From: Fictibacillus nanhaiensis
Lineage (GTDB): Bacteria > Bacillota > Bacilli > Bacillales > Fictibacillaceae
Assembly: GCA_016401345.1 (NCBI GenBank)
Contig: JAEACG010000006.1
Coordinates: forward strand, 1-64,000
Reading direction: 5' to 3'
DNA length: 64,000 bases
The notes beneath the pieces were generated by a model. It saw nothing but the letters and a program-made list of their open reading frames with translations, ran no database searches and had not been told where the DNA came from. This document shows positions 8,554 to 17,209 of this stretch, piece by piece; positions within the stretch are counted from its first letter, which is position 1; every line of letters starts with the position of its first letter. The translations under genes and the position numbers were made by a program.

Positions 8554-10635
8554 ATGATTAAGACCCAAACGAAAACAGTTACCGATCAAGACTTAGTTGA
8601 AATTTCGGGATTTCATGCTTACCAAGAATACGAAGTGAACCAAGTTGTTGAAGTCAACGGAAATTCGTACCGCGTCTTAGATGTAAAAGAATCAGAGGTA
8701 AACGGTTTAAACGCGATCACTCTTGCATCAAACGATACGAAAGAAGTCATTGTCGCTTACACCGGTACCGACACGGGAGATAAGAAAGATATACTCACTG
8801 ACCTTCAGTTGTTAAGTGATATGGTTCCAGCACAAGTCGAGGCAGCTCGTGATTATTTTGATGATATGGAAAAGAAGTATGGCAACATCTCCTATGTGTG
8901 CGGTAACTCCCTCGGCGGCGGAAATGCAAATGCGGTAGGGGTGGCGAATCCTGATGTTAAAACGGTAACGCTGAATCCTGCTATGCTGCCAGAAGGTGTC
9001 GTAGATTATGGTAAAGAGTATGATAACATCACGAACTATTTTGGCCGATATGACGTCTTAACGAGTCTCGAAACCGGGTTAATGCTCGGTCATCGTATCC
9101 CTGGAAAACAGATCGAAATCAATCATGGAATTCCGAATATGATGCATTTTGCTAACAACCATACCGGATATATCGGTAAGGATGAAACGGGTAAGTTGGT
9201 TTATGTGATCGGTGAACCTGGTGAGCCTGGATTTGGGAAGATTCATTTCGATGAAGCTGATTCCAGTGTGATATCAAGTATTTGGACGGGACAATCCCTT
9301 CATACAGGCAGTTCTGAGCGTATCGACATGAATACAGAGAACATGCACATGCTTTCAAAGTCTTTAGAAGGTTATGTCGGCACCCGAATGGGATACGTTC
9401 ATTCGTATTTACAAAACTCTGCTGCTATCGTTGATCACGAAGGAAGTCGCTATTACGAGCGGCTTCACACGCTGCAACAGACCTTCCGCGATATGTTCGA
9501 AGAGGCTGCTGAAAATCCTCTGTTTGCTGGAATCACCACAACGGGTAACGTGATCAAAACAGAGATCTACCATCTCATCACATTATTAGATAGCGCGGAA
9601 TCCAAAGTTCAATCGTTAAATTTTTTCTTGAACTCTCCACCCGCGGAACTCGTGGAATTTCTTATGAACAAAAATATAAACGTAGAATCACTCTTTGGAG
9701 ACGCCAGAAACTTCCTATACAGTCTGCGCTCAAACGTTGAAGAATTAACCGATGTACTTCCTAGAATGGTATCGCAAAAAATCCCTGAACTTTTTGAAGG
9801 TGGGACTGATCATTTTACCGATGCTGTTGTTGGTGAGTTTATGGCTCATTATAAGATTCTGAGTAAGAACAATATAACGGTTAAAAAGCACATGGATTCT
9901 TACAGCACAGATGTTACAGCAACGGCTGACAATTTTACAGAGAGAGACAAGCTGCTCGCAAGCGGCATTTCAACAGGTGTCCCTCAGTCGATTATCATAC
10001 CAAACTTTGGTTCAAGTGAAGATTTCAAAATGCTAGATTCTCCTTATTTGAAGATGGGGATGAAAATTCTCGATATTCAGCTAGAGCTCTCTATAGCCGC
10101 TTTCGGAGATTTCGCGCATAAAGTTGCATTGCCACTGCTCGTTGGACTAGAGGGAATTGCCGCCATGTTGGAAAGCGTATTAGAAGGCATATCTAATACG
10201 ATAAAAGGTGCGGTGTTTGTCATTTTAAACGGAAGCTTGCCTGTTAAATTGGCTGGTATGTTCACAGACTTCGACGATAAGCTGCGTGCGATGGTAAATG
10301 ACGCGCTCGAGCCACTTGATGAACTTGCTGACACGGTAGAAGGTCTTCGTCGTGGACTTGATAACCTAATTGTTTTCTTTCCTGGACTTGTCCAAAAATT
10401 CAAGCCATACCTGAAGTCCGCACTGTTTAGTCAAACCAACTATTTCAATATCTACTTATACAACACGGCAGCAACCGGCATACTTGAAGAAATGGACATG
10501 CTATTCAAAGACATCGTTTATCAACTGACCCATAACAAAGGACTCGCGATTGATGCCTTGAGTGAAATCTCACAACATGTAAAAAACAATATGCTCGTGA
10601 TGCATGAGCAAACAGAACGCGGGACGTATGGTTGA
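8554..10635 (+). CDS. Lipase effector with N-terminal alpha/beta-hydrolase and C-terminal helical half (TslA-like)
   Basis: 693 residues. The N-terminal ~215 residues form a lipase-type alpha/beta-hydrolase: the nucleophile elbow GNSLGGG puts Ser at 119, with Asp167 (GRYDVLTS) and His203 (NNHTGYIG) as plausible triad partners. From about residue 250 to the end the protein is long, mostly helical and without export signal. Catalytic domain first and helical domain last is the reverse of LXG toxins and matches the architecture described for the S. aureus type VII phospholipase TslA. It closes an operon of DUF1672 lipoproteins. GTAGGAGG precedes the ATG. Likely role: secreted phospholipase A or lipase against competing Gram-positive cells. 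I see no small helical Tla-type partner genes beside it. Confidence 0.75.
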   Translation: MIKTQTKTVTDQDLVEISGFHAYQEYEVNQVVEVNGNSYRVLDVKESEVNGLNAITLASNDTKEVIVAYTGTDTGDKKDILTDLQLLSDMVPAQVEAARDYFDDMEKKYGNISYVCGNSLGGGNANAVGVANPDVKTVTLNPAMLPEGVVDYGKEYDNITNYFGRYDVLTSLETGLMLGHRIPGKQIEINHGIPNMMHFANNHTGYIGKDETGKLVYVIGEPGEPGFGKIHFDEADSSVISSIWTGQSLHTGSSERIDMNTENMHMLSKSLEGYVGTRMGYVHSYLQNSAAIVDHEGSRYYERLHTLQQTFRDMFEEAAENPLFAGITTTGNVIKTEIYHLITLLDSAESKVQSLNFFLNSPPAELVEFLMNKNINVESLFGDARNFLYSLRSNVEELTDVLPRMVSQKIPELFEGGTDHFTDAVVGEFMAHYKILSKNNITVKKHMDSYSTDVTATADNFTERDKLLASGISTGVPQSIIIPNFGSSEDFKMLDSPYLKMGMKILDIQLELSIAAFGDFAHKVALPLLVGLEGIAAMLESVLEGISNTIKGAVFVILNGSLPVKLAGMFTDFDDKLRAMVNDALEPLDELADTVEGLRRGLDNLIVFFPGLVQKFKPYLKSALFSQTNYFNIYLYNTAATGILEEMDMLFKDIVYQLTHNKGLAIDALSEISQHVKNNMLVMHEQTERGTYG

Positions 10636-10667
10636 CCTCGAAAGCTTCATGCTTTTGAGGTTTTTTT
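10636..10667 (+). terminator. Rho-independent terminator after the lipase gene
   Basis: A 10-bp stem (CCTCGAAAGC / GCTTTTGAGG with one G-U, 5-base loop) is followed by seven T, directly after the stop codon. Confidence 0.85.
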
Positions 10668-10707
10668 AGCTCTGTCTTTTATCTTAATTAAATTGGAGTT
10701 AAATCTT

Positions 10708-10743
10708 ATGAGTCCTCCAAAACGGAGAAGGACTCATTTTTAT
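10708..10743. terminator. Second terminator-like hairpin
   Basis: The 9-bp perfect stem ATGAGTCCT / AGGACTCAT has a 12-base loop followed by TTTT. It may back up the terminator 40 bases upstream or end a leftover transcript. The 10668-10920 gap holds nothing else that I can identify. Confidence 0.55.
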
Positions 10744-10920
10744 ACTTTAATTTCTTCCAATCGTTTGAATGCTTTATTTACAGAACCTCAGGAAAAGATA
10801 AACAGCAGTGAAAAAAGTAGTTTAAAATACATTTATATATCTATTCATTTTATTTCCCCATTGTAATGTTTCTCATTTGATGAAAAAGTAATTTTAACTA
10901 ACAGTTGGAGGTTCTATCTA

Positions 10921-11097
10921 ATGAAAAGCAAAATTTCCATTATAATTACCCTCTTATTATTTTTAGCAGCATCTATAAGTCTTTTTTACAACTTGTATTT
11001 TAGGAAAGTTGGTCTAAGTGATGCGACTTCAGCTACCTTTTTAATTATAGCAATCCTTACGTTTGTAACATTAATAAGAGAAATGAAAAACAAATAA
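10921..11097 (+). CDS. Small membrane protein, 58 residues
   Basis: A short gene with TTGGAGG eleven bases before the ATG. It encodes two hydrophobic segments, residues 4-24 (ISIIITLLLFLAASISLF) and about 37-52, and ends in a basic tail (REMKNK). No family is recognised. The strong ribosome site and clean two-helix plan support a real gene; the function is unknown. Confidence 0.55.
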   Translation: MKSKISIIITLLLFLAASISLFYNLYFRKVGLSDATSATFLIIAILTFVTLIREMKNK

Positions 11098-11278
11098 TTC
11101 GATTAATTTACTTTTCGCTTAATAGTTTGCTATTTATACATAAATTCCCGAATAACATATTGCTGAGTAATATCAATGAAAGAAAATATTAGGAGATGAA
11201 AACCGAAACTTTTTGATACGACCAGCGTATAAAATATATAATAAAAATGATAATTTCAATAATGATAGAGGGATCTAT

Positions 11279-11386
11279 ATGACTAAAAAGAAGATGGCAA
11301 AGGTCATCTTATGGGGAATTTTATTGTCACTGCCTTTATGGCTGCTTACCATATTAATTGTGGTTACAATATGGATAATATTTTAA
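11279..11386 (+). CDS. 35-residue single-span membrane protein
   Basis: A basic start (MTKKKMAK) is followed by one hydrophobic helix beginning VILWGILLSLPLW. AGAGGGATC precedes the ATG and a terminator follows at once, so it is a monocistronic mini-gene. The core LWG-x-LLS-x-P-x-W recurs in two other tiny genes at 35115 and 35308, which supports it being real. No function is known; small toxins or membrane modulators look like this. Confidence 0.6.
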   Translation: MTKKKMAKVILWGILLSLPLWLLTILIVVTIWIIF

Positions 11387-11391
11387 GGGAG

Positions 11392-11430
11392 GAAGCACGA
11401 AGACGAGTCAGTTCACGTGCTTTCTTTTTG
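11392..11430 (+). terminator. Rho-independent terminator
   Basis: The AAGCACG / CGTGCTT stem is followed by a T-rich tract, right after the 35-residue membrane protein gene. Confidence 0.75.
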
Positions 11431-11549
11431 TTTGTGCTTCAAGAGAATTTAATGACTCTTAGAACCATTATTATGAATCATAATTTGCTTGTTTTAACCT
11501 GAAAAATGGTCATAGTTGTGAAAAGTTTTCATTAAATAGGGAGAGAGTT

Positions 11550-12188
11550 ATGGTGAAGATGCAAGACGTTTTTAAACAAATACTGAAGGAAACGATAGCT
11601 CCTTTGTTAAAAAAGCACAGATTTAAAAAGAAAGGCAATAACTTTGTACGTACAATCTCGGGGTTTTCGTGGACAATCAATGTTCAATCCTCTAGTTGGA
11701 ATACCAGTGAGGATGCAGCGTTCACGATTAATACAGGTATATCGGTTGAGAGCTTATATGGAACGTACTATCAGGATGAACTGCCAAAATTTCCATTAGA
11801 AGTAGATTCTGTGATGAGGTTAAGAATATCCGAGCTCAAAAGTACATCGGATCAACATGAAGAAATTTGGTATAAGCTAACTCCAGTCACGATTTTAGAT
11901 GATCTTACAGAACAAATTAAACAAGACATTGAGAATATAATCATCCCACATTTTCAACAGTTTCAAAGTGTACAGGATGTTATACAGGGACTCGAGAAAA
12001 GGGAAGTACAAGGATATTATGAGAATCCGCATATACTAGCAGTTCTTTACTATAAATGCGGTGATAAAGAGGCTGCAAAAGAACGTTTGAAGAGCGTTTT
12101 TGCAGAATGCGAAACAATCGAAGAAAGCGAAGAGACGAACAATCTTGCGAAACAGTTGGATTTAGAAATCACTGATTTTAAGTCATAA
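11550..12188 (+). CDS. DUF4304 domain protein
   Basis: A 212-residue cytoplasmic protein. The first ~130 residues match the DUF4304 pattern: a helix IAPLLKKHRFKKKGNNFVR, then an aromatic strand block (FSWTINVQSSSWN) and FTINTGI. The remainder is helical with a TPR-like ending (LAVLYYKCGDKEAAKERL). DUF4304 proteins occur singly in many bacilli and often near polymorphic toxin loci, so an immunity role is possible but not shown. GGGAGAGAG precedes the ATG. Confidence 0.7.
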   Translation: MVKMQDVFKQILKETIAPLLKKHRFKKKGNNFVRTISGFSWTINVQSSSWNTSEDAAFTINTGISVESLYGTYYQDELPKFPLEVDSVMRLRISELKSTSDQHEEIWYKLTPVTILDDLTEQIKQDIENIIIPHFQQFQSVQDVIQGLEKREVQGYYENPHILAVLYYKCGDKEAAKERLKSVFAECETIEESEETNNLAKQLDLEITDFKS

Positions 12189-12289
12189 GTGCATCTTTCT
12201 TCGCACAAAATTCCGTACAGTATAATTAAACAAATGTTTAAGAATACAAAAAAGGATATTCAATAATACATCTAGAGAGGGAAATAACG

Positions 12290-12526
12290 ATGTTCTTCAA
12301 ACACAACGAAAAAATTAAAAAGAGGAATGTTAATATTGCTTGTTGGTGTACATTTATCGTATGGGCGGTGTTACTATTGATCAATTCATTCTATGAATTT
12401 TTTCTAGATAAAGAGCTTATTACGCATTCATTTACAATTTTAGTAGTTGGCCTAGTCGTATTTTTTGTAGTTGAAGCGTTCTTAAATATCTATGATAGAA
12501 AGTCGGAAAGATCCCGAAACTTATGA
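12290..12526 (+). CDS. Two-span membrane protein, 78 residues
   Basis: It has a basic N-terminus, a hydrophobic segment at residues 16-36 (ACWCTFIVWAVLLLI), a second at 48-68, and a charged tail. AGAGAGGGAAATAACG precedes the ATG. The downstream small membrane gene starts 17 bases after the stop, so the two form a pair. No family is recognised. Confidence 0.6.
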   Translation: MFFKHNEKIKKRNVNIACWCTFIVWAVLLLINSFYEFFLDKELITHSFTILVVGLVVFFVVEAFLNIYDRKSERSRNL

Positions 12527-12542
12527 GAAAGGGGTTAGATCC

Positions 12543-12716
12543 ATGCTAAACATGTTCATTCTCTTAGCGTTTATACTCGCAATGGGTTATAACACCTATG
12601 TCAAAACGACTTTTTCCCTTGTGGTTGTGTTGGTTATTGCAGCTATTGGGATCATCTACAGAATTTATAGTGCGAAGAAACAGAAAGATAAAATCAATCA
12701 AAAGAATAATACTTAA
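12543..12716 (+). CDS. Two-span membrane protein, 57 residues
   Basis: I chose the ATG at 12543 because GAAAGGGG lies about ten bases upstream. An earlier in-frame start would overlap the preceding gene. It has two hydrophobic stretches (FILLAFILAMG and FSLVVVLVIAAIGII) and a lysine-rich tail. It is the second gene of a two-gene unit closed by a terminator. Function unknown. Confidence 0.55.
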   Translation: MLNMFILLAFILAMGYNTYVKTTFSLVVVLVIAAIGIIYRIYSAKKQKDKINQKNNT

Positions 12717-12718
12717 TG

Positions 12719-12752
12719 AAAGAGCCAACCCAAGAGGGAAAGGCTCTTTTGT
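12719..12752 (+). terminator. Rho-independent terminator
   Basis: AAAGAGCC / GGCTCTTT is an 8-bp stem followed by T-rich sequence, ending the small membrane gene pair. Confidence 0.75.
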
Positions 12753-12843
12753 ATATTGTGAGTAGCTAATCAGTATGCAACATTAGTATGGTTATATTTT
12801 TAGAAAATTAAGAAATAGGTATTTCATTTTAAAAAGCAGCTGT

Positions 12844-12876
12844 TATACTTACCTTAACTGGTAATGACATCATTAC
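12844..12876 (+). promoter_or_regulatory. -10 box and GntR-type operator before the glycoside operon
   Basis: TATACT at 12844-12849 is followed by GTAATGA-CA-TCATTAC (12861-12876), a perfect 7-bp inverted repeat with a 2-base spacer just downstream of the expected start site. The 14-mer ACTGGTAATGACAT (12857-12870) recurs exactly at 26872-26885 in front of the GntR gene, again just after a TATACT box. This is the placement expected for a repressor operator. Confidence 0.65.
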
Positions 12877-12916
12877 TATACGAAACCTCTTTGTACTCAA
12901 ATTGGAGTGACAATAT

Positions 12917-13666
12917 ATGATTAAAATCTTTGAAGATGAACAAGCCATAACAAATCAAATTGTCAAAGAAATGGAGCAACATCTATTAAATAACGAAAAA
13001 CCCGTGTTCTGCTTAGCATCCGGCACAACCCCAGAAAAAAGCTACTGTCAATTTGCGGGGGAAACCAAGGACAATTCAAGGCTTAAAGATTTAAGAATCG
13101 TAAGTCTAGACGAATGGGTGGGCATTGGTCGAACATCTGAAGGAAGCTGTTATCAGATGCTGAATAAGGATCTGTTTTCTCCGTTGGAACTTCGGAATTC
13201 ACAGATTGAATTCTTTAACGGAACAGCGTCCAATCTTCAAAACGAGTGCCATCGCATTGATAAGTTTATCGAAAATAATCCCATTACGTTTAGCTTGATG
13301 GGTGTCGGAATGAACGGGCATATAGGTTTAAATGAGCCAGGCTGCTCGGTTTTAGATCACAGTTGTGTTGTCGACCTATCGGAAAAAACAAAGATTGTCG
13401 CGCAAAAGTACTTTAACCAGCCAACTTTACTTGAAAAGGGAATAACGCTCGGTTTAGGTCAAATTTTAAAAAGTAAGCGAGTCCTTGTAGTGATGACGAG
13501 TGTAAGAAAAGCTGAAATCGCAAAAGAAATCATCATGAACCCCGGGGCTCAACTACCGGCTCAGGTTCTGCTAGGCCATGACCATATTGATTTTTATCTA
13601 GATCGAGAAGCGGCGAAGTGGATTGATGAAGCATCACTTAAAAAGGAGAATGATCAGTATGAATAA
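12917..13666 (+). CDS. Aminosugar-6-phosphate deaminase/isomerase, AgaI/NagB family
   Basis: A 249-residue cytoplasmic enzyme of the NagB fold, with the SGTTPEKSY phosphate loop near 35, SLDEWVGI near 64 and GVGMNGHIGLNEPG at 129-142. True NagB has an Asp directly before GH; here it is Asn133, with His135 and Glu140 kept. The NGH-x-GLNEPG form is what I associate with AgaI-type galactosamine-6-phosphate isomerases, so the substrate may not be glucosamine-6-P. It is the first gene of an operon with GH4, GH3 and EEP genes, overlaps the GH4 start by eight bases, and lies behind a GntR-type operator. Confidence 0.75.
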   Translation: MIKIFEDEQAITNQIVKEMEQHLLNNEKPVFCLASGTTPEKSYCQFAGETKDNSRLKDLRIVSLDEWVGIGRTSEGSCYQMLNKDLFSPLELRNSQIEFFNGTASNLQNECHRIDKFIENNPITFSLMGVGMNGHIGLNEPGCSVLDHSCVVDLSEKTKIVAQKYFNQPTLLEKGITLGLGQILKSKRVLVVMTSVRKAEIAKEIIMNPGAQLPAQVLLGHDHIDFYLDREAAKWIDEASLKKENDQYE

Positions 13667-15062
13667 GATGAAGGTATCACTAATCGGGGCAGGCAGCATA
13701 TCATTCGCGTTAGGCGCCTTGCAGGATCTCGTCCTGTCAGAACGACTGAAATCACAAGTCGATTTAGAGATTTCGCTCATGGACATTAGTGAAGAGAACG
13801 TGAACCGTACATATACATACGCGACAGAAATGTTTCAGGCTTTTGAGAACCCAGCAAGAATTTGGCAGACTACCAATCTGGAAGAAGCTTTACGTGATTC
13901 TCATTTTGTAATCGTTGCCATTGAGAGGGAACGTTACCACTACTGGTCTCAAGACTTTCATATTCCGCGTCGTTATGGAAGCAAGCAGATCTACGGTGAG
14001 AACGGGGGTCCCGGGTCGATGTTTCACACGCTTCGAAACATGGGGCCGATGCTTGAAATTGCGAAAACGATGGAAACGGTATGTCCTGAAGCGTGGTTTA
14101 TCAACTATACGAATCCTGAGGCAAAGTTAGTGGAGGCGATCTCTAAACTAACATTGATTAAGGTAGTAGGTTTGTGTCATGGCTTAGACATGGGCATTCA
14201 TCAGTTAGCAGAGTTTTTGGAGCGAGACGCGAACGTAATTGGAGTAGAAGGTGGAGGGCTGAATCACTTCGGCTTTTTTACAAAAATCTACGATAAAAAG
14301 ACAGGCGAAGATCTATATCCACTTTTTGACCAAAAAGAAAGAGAGGCGAACGCCTTAGCGCAATTTGACCATTTAGGATTATCGAGAACGATGTATCGCA
14401 CGTATGGCTATTACCCGTATCCGGGAACAAACCATATTGGTGAGTATGTGTCATATGCCGAAGAATTTTACGCAGGGTTATCTCTTCTGTACCGGTACGA
14501 ACCAATCCGAGAGAAGCTGTGGGAAAAGGATTCAAGGGTTCCCGATTTTGTATACAGTGCAAGTGGTCACGTTTTAGATAAGAAGCTGTTTCCGAAAGAC
14601 GATTCTTATGAGCAATGGACGGAACAGGCTTATGTCTTTAAAAAGGAAAACGTACAGCAAAGTCACGAGTATGCGATTCCAATTATAGAAGCGATCTATT
14701 TTGATGACGAGATCGAGCTGAATGCCGTTAACATGCAGAACAACGGTGCGATAAAAGGACTGCCTGACGATATGGTAGTGGAAACACAAGCGATCGTGAA
14801 CGGAAACGGAATCTCATTAAAGCCGATGACGGTAGAGCTGCCAACAGCTATCATCGGAACCATTCATATTCAAGGGACGATTCATAAGCTTTTGATCGAG
14901 GCATTTCTGGAAAAATCAAAGACAAAGTTACTGCAAGCTATCCTCTTAGATCCGCAAGCACCAACCTATTATCAAGCGTGCGCCATGATTGATGAGATGT
15001 GTGCGCTGCAAAAAGAAATTCTGCCAAAATTAGAGTGGAAGTCAGGTGAAGGGCTGCAATGA
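13659..15062 (+). CDS. Glycoside hydrolase family 4
   Basis: 467 residues. The start at 13659 is taken because AAAAAGGAG lies upstream and the next residues form the NAD-binding strand KVSLIGAGSISFALGAL. Family 4 hallmarks follow: INYTNPEAKLVEA near 150, then the metal-binding GLCHG near 174 and GGLNHFGF near 200. GH4 enzymes cleave alpha- or beta-glycosides, glucuronides or galacturonides by NAD-dependent oxidation-elimination with Mn2+, in the cytoplasm. The subclass cannot be read with confidence; the neighbouring Lpl-type transporter recalls the B. subtilis lpl locus, which holds a GH4 galacturonidase. Confidence 0.85.
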   Translation: MNKMKVSLIGAGSISFALGALQDLVLSERLKSQVDLEISLMDISEENVNRTYTYATEMFQAFENPARIWQTTNLEEALRDSHFVIVAIERERYHYWSQDFHIPRRYGSKQIYGENGGPGSMFHTLRNMGPMLEIAKTMETVCPEAWFINYTNPEAKLVEAISKLTLIKVVGLCHGLDMGIHQLAEFLERDANVIGVEGGGLNHFGFFTKIYDKKTGEDLYPLFDQKEREANALAQFDHLGLSRTMYRTYGYYPYPGTNHIGEYVSYAEEFYAGLSLLYRYEPIREKLWEKDSRVPDFVYSASGHVLDKKLFPKDDSYEQWTEQAYVFKKENVQQSHEYAIPIIEAIYFDDEIELNAVNMQNNGAIKGLPDDMVVETQAIVNGNGISLKPMTVELPTAIIGTIHIQGTIHKLLIEAFLEKSKTKLLQAILLDPQAPTYYQACAMIDEMCALQKEILPKLEWKSGEGLQ

Positions 15063-17209
15063 ATGTAGAGAACATACAAGCGTTACTTAAAGAGATGACG
15101 TTAAAAGAGAAGATCGGCCAGCTCACTCAAATTACGGGAGAGCATTACGTCGGCAAGATCGAGGATGAGATGGTTGAAACGGGTCCTGGTTATTGGGATC
15201 AGCTTTTAGAAGGAGACACGTTATATACGATGGGTAGTGTGATCGGTGTTTCGAGTGCGAAGGCAACGAACCTGATTCAGTCTGCCTACTTAGAAAAATC
15301 GCGACTGAAAATACCCCTTCTTTTTATGCACGATGCCATTCATGGCTATAAGACAATTTATCCGATTCCACTTGCTCTTTCTTGTACGTGGGACGAACAA
15401 ATTTTAGAAAAAGTAGCGGCACGTACGGCATCAGAATTACGAGCTGCAGGCATTACGGTGAACTTCTCGCCAATGGTCGACCTTGTTCGGGATGCTAGGT
15501 GGGGAAGAGTGATGGAGTCGTTTGGTGAGGACCATCTGTTATCAGGTGATCTGGGTGGAGCTATGATTAAAGGTTACCAAAAAGATAGGGACGGAAAGAT
15601 ATCTGGTGATGGAGTAGCTGCCTGCCTTAAACACTTTGCTGCATATGGCGCGGCGGTTGGAGGCAAGGACTATAACACTGTCGATATGTCGATGCGAGAG
15701 TTTTTTCAGTACTACGGTAAGCCGTATGAAATCGCGCTCAAAGACAAGCCAAAGTTTGTGATGAGCTCGTTCAACACCTTTAATGGAACACCGGTTACGG
15801 CGAGTGAAGAAATGATGAAAGAAATCTTGCGAGACCGCTATCAGTTTGAAGATATCGTGATCTCAGATTGGGGTGCAGTCGCTGAGCTTCAGAATCATAG
15901 AGTAGCCGCAAATGGAAAAGAAGCGGCAGAGTTAGCACTAACCGCTGGAATTGATATTGAGATGGTATCTACGCTGTATCTGGAAAACTATCAGGAAATT
16001 TTATCGAGAAACCCAAAACTACTAGAAGATATTGATGTTGCGGTTCTTAAGATTTTAGAGCTTAAAAATGAACTAGGATTATTTGAGAATGCTTATGTAG
16101 ATGAAGAGCACGAGAAACAGGTGATCTTAAATGAGGAATTTCTACAATTCTCTAAAGAAGCGGCGAAGAAAAGTTGTGTGTTGTTGAAGAATGAAGAATT
16201 GCTGCCCATTCCGAAAAATGTGAAAAACATCTTGATCGTTGGACCGTTTGCGAAAACGAAAGAGCTGCTCGGCAACTGGCCGTGCAAAGGAAGCTTTGAT
16301 GATGTTATTTCACTAACAGAAGGATTGCAATCACTTGATGGTGCGTTAAACGTCAAAGCGTATGAGACATTAGAGGAGTGTCCGCAGAATGAACTGGTTC
16401 AGTCTGACTATATCATTGCGGCTGTTGGTGAGCGCTGGGATTTAAGTGGTGAGGGACACAGCAGTGTGCATATTGAGCTCGAGGATAAGCAGCAGGAATT
16501 GATCCGGGAGATTAAGAGTTTGAACAAGCCTTATGTTTGCGTTTGTTTCTCCGGAAGACCTTTAGCACTTCAAAATATTATTGATGATATTCCAGCTCTC
16601 CTTTGGTGCTGGTATCCGGGAACTCAAGCGGGTAGAGCGATTGCTGAACTTTTAACAGGAAAAGATACACCATCAGGAAAACTAACGATGTCGTTTCCGC
16701 GTTACTCATCACAAGTTCCAATCCATTATAACGAATACAGCTCAGGTCGTCCGGCGAATGATTCTAGCTATAGCAGCCGTTACCAGGATTGTGAAGTCGG
16801 TCCGCTGTTCTCGTTTGGTGATGGACTTACGTATACGAACACAACGTATAACGATATAAAGATTTCAAGTAACGTGTTGAAAGATGGCGAAGAACTAACC
16901 ATCTCGTTTAGTGTGGAAAATCCGAGTTCTTACGCGTATTCAGAAATCGTCATTTTGTATATAGAAGACTTAGTGTCAAAAGTAATGCGTCCAACACGCG
17001 AAATGAAGAAATACAAAGTGGTGCACATACCAGGGAACGAGACGGTACATGTGGAATTGTCGTTAACGATAGAGGACTTAACGTATTTAAATCATCATCT
17101 GCAACCAAGTATAGAGCCTGGTGCATTCAACCTTTATATCAATGATTTGAATAAACCTGTAGGTACGTTCCATTACGTAGCTGAAACGATAGGGGTGCAG
17201 AAAAGCTGA
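15059..17209 (+). CDS. Glycoside hydrolase family 3, beta-glucosidase type
   Basis: 716 residues in the standard three-part GH3 plan: a TIM-barrel domain with MHDAIHGYKTIYPIPLAL near 90, KHFAAYGA near 191 and the nucleophile region VISDWGAV (Asp270); an alpha/beta sandwich (LLKNEELLPIPKN near 380); and a C-terminal fibronectin III-like domain. It has no signal peptide, so it works on imported oligosaccharides. The start overlaps the GH4 stop by four bases (ATGA) and the stop overlaps the next start, showing tight translational coupling. Expected activity is release of terminal beta-linked glucose or a related sugar. Confidence 0.88.
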   Translation: MNVENIQALLKEMTLKEKIGQLTQITGEHYVGKIEDEMVETGPGYWDQLLEGDTLYTMGSVIGVSSAKATNLIQSAYLEKSRLKIPLLFMHDAIHGYKTIYPIPLALSCTWDEQILEKVAARTASELRAAGITVNFSPMVDLVRDARWGRVMESFGEDHLLSGDLGGAMIKGYQKDRDGKISGDGVAACLKHFAAYGAAVGGKDYNTVDMSMREFFQYYGKPYEIALKDKPKFVMSSFNTFNGTPVTASEEMMKEILRDRYQFEDIVISDWGAVAELQNHRVAANGKEAAELALTAGIDIEMVSTLYLENYQEILSRNPKLLEDIDVAVLKILELKNELGLFENAYVDEEHEKQVILNEEFLQFSKEAAKKSCVLLKNEELLPIPKNVKNILIVGPFAKTKELLGNWPCKGSFDDVISLTEGLQSLDGALNVKAYETLEECPQNELVQSDYIIAAVGERWDLSGEGHSSVHIELEDKQQELIREIKSLNKPYVCVCFSGRPLALQNIIDDIPALLWCWYPGTQAGRAIAELLTGKDTPSGKLTMSFPRYSSQVPIHYNEYSSGRPANDSSYSSRYQDCEVGPLFSFGDGLTYTNTTYNDIKISSNVLKDGEELTISFSVENPSSYAYSEIVILYIEDLVSKVMRPTREMKKYKVVHIPGNETVHVELSLTIEDLTYLNHHLQPSIEPGAFNLYINDLNKPVGTFHYVAETIGVQKS

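Noticed and set aside
10077-10403. 108-codon minus-strand frame inside the lipase gene
   Set aside because: It is a shadow of a clearly coding plus-strand gene, serine-rich and without ribosome site.
11311-11502. 63-codon plus-strand frame
   Set aside because: It runs through the terminator after the 35-residue membrane gene and is out of frame with that better-supported gene.
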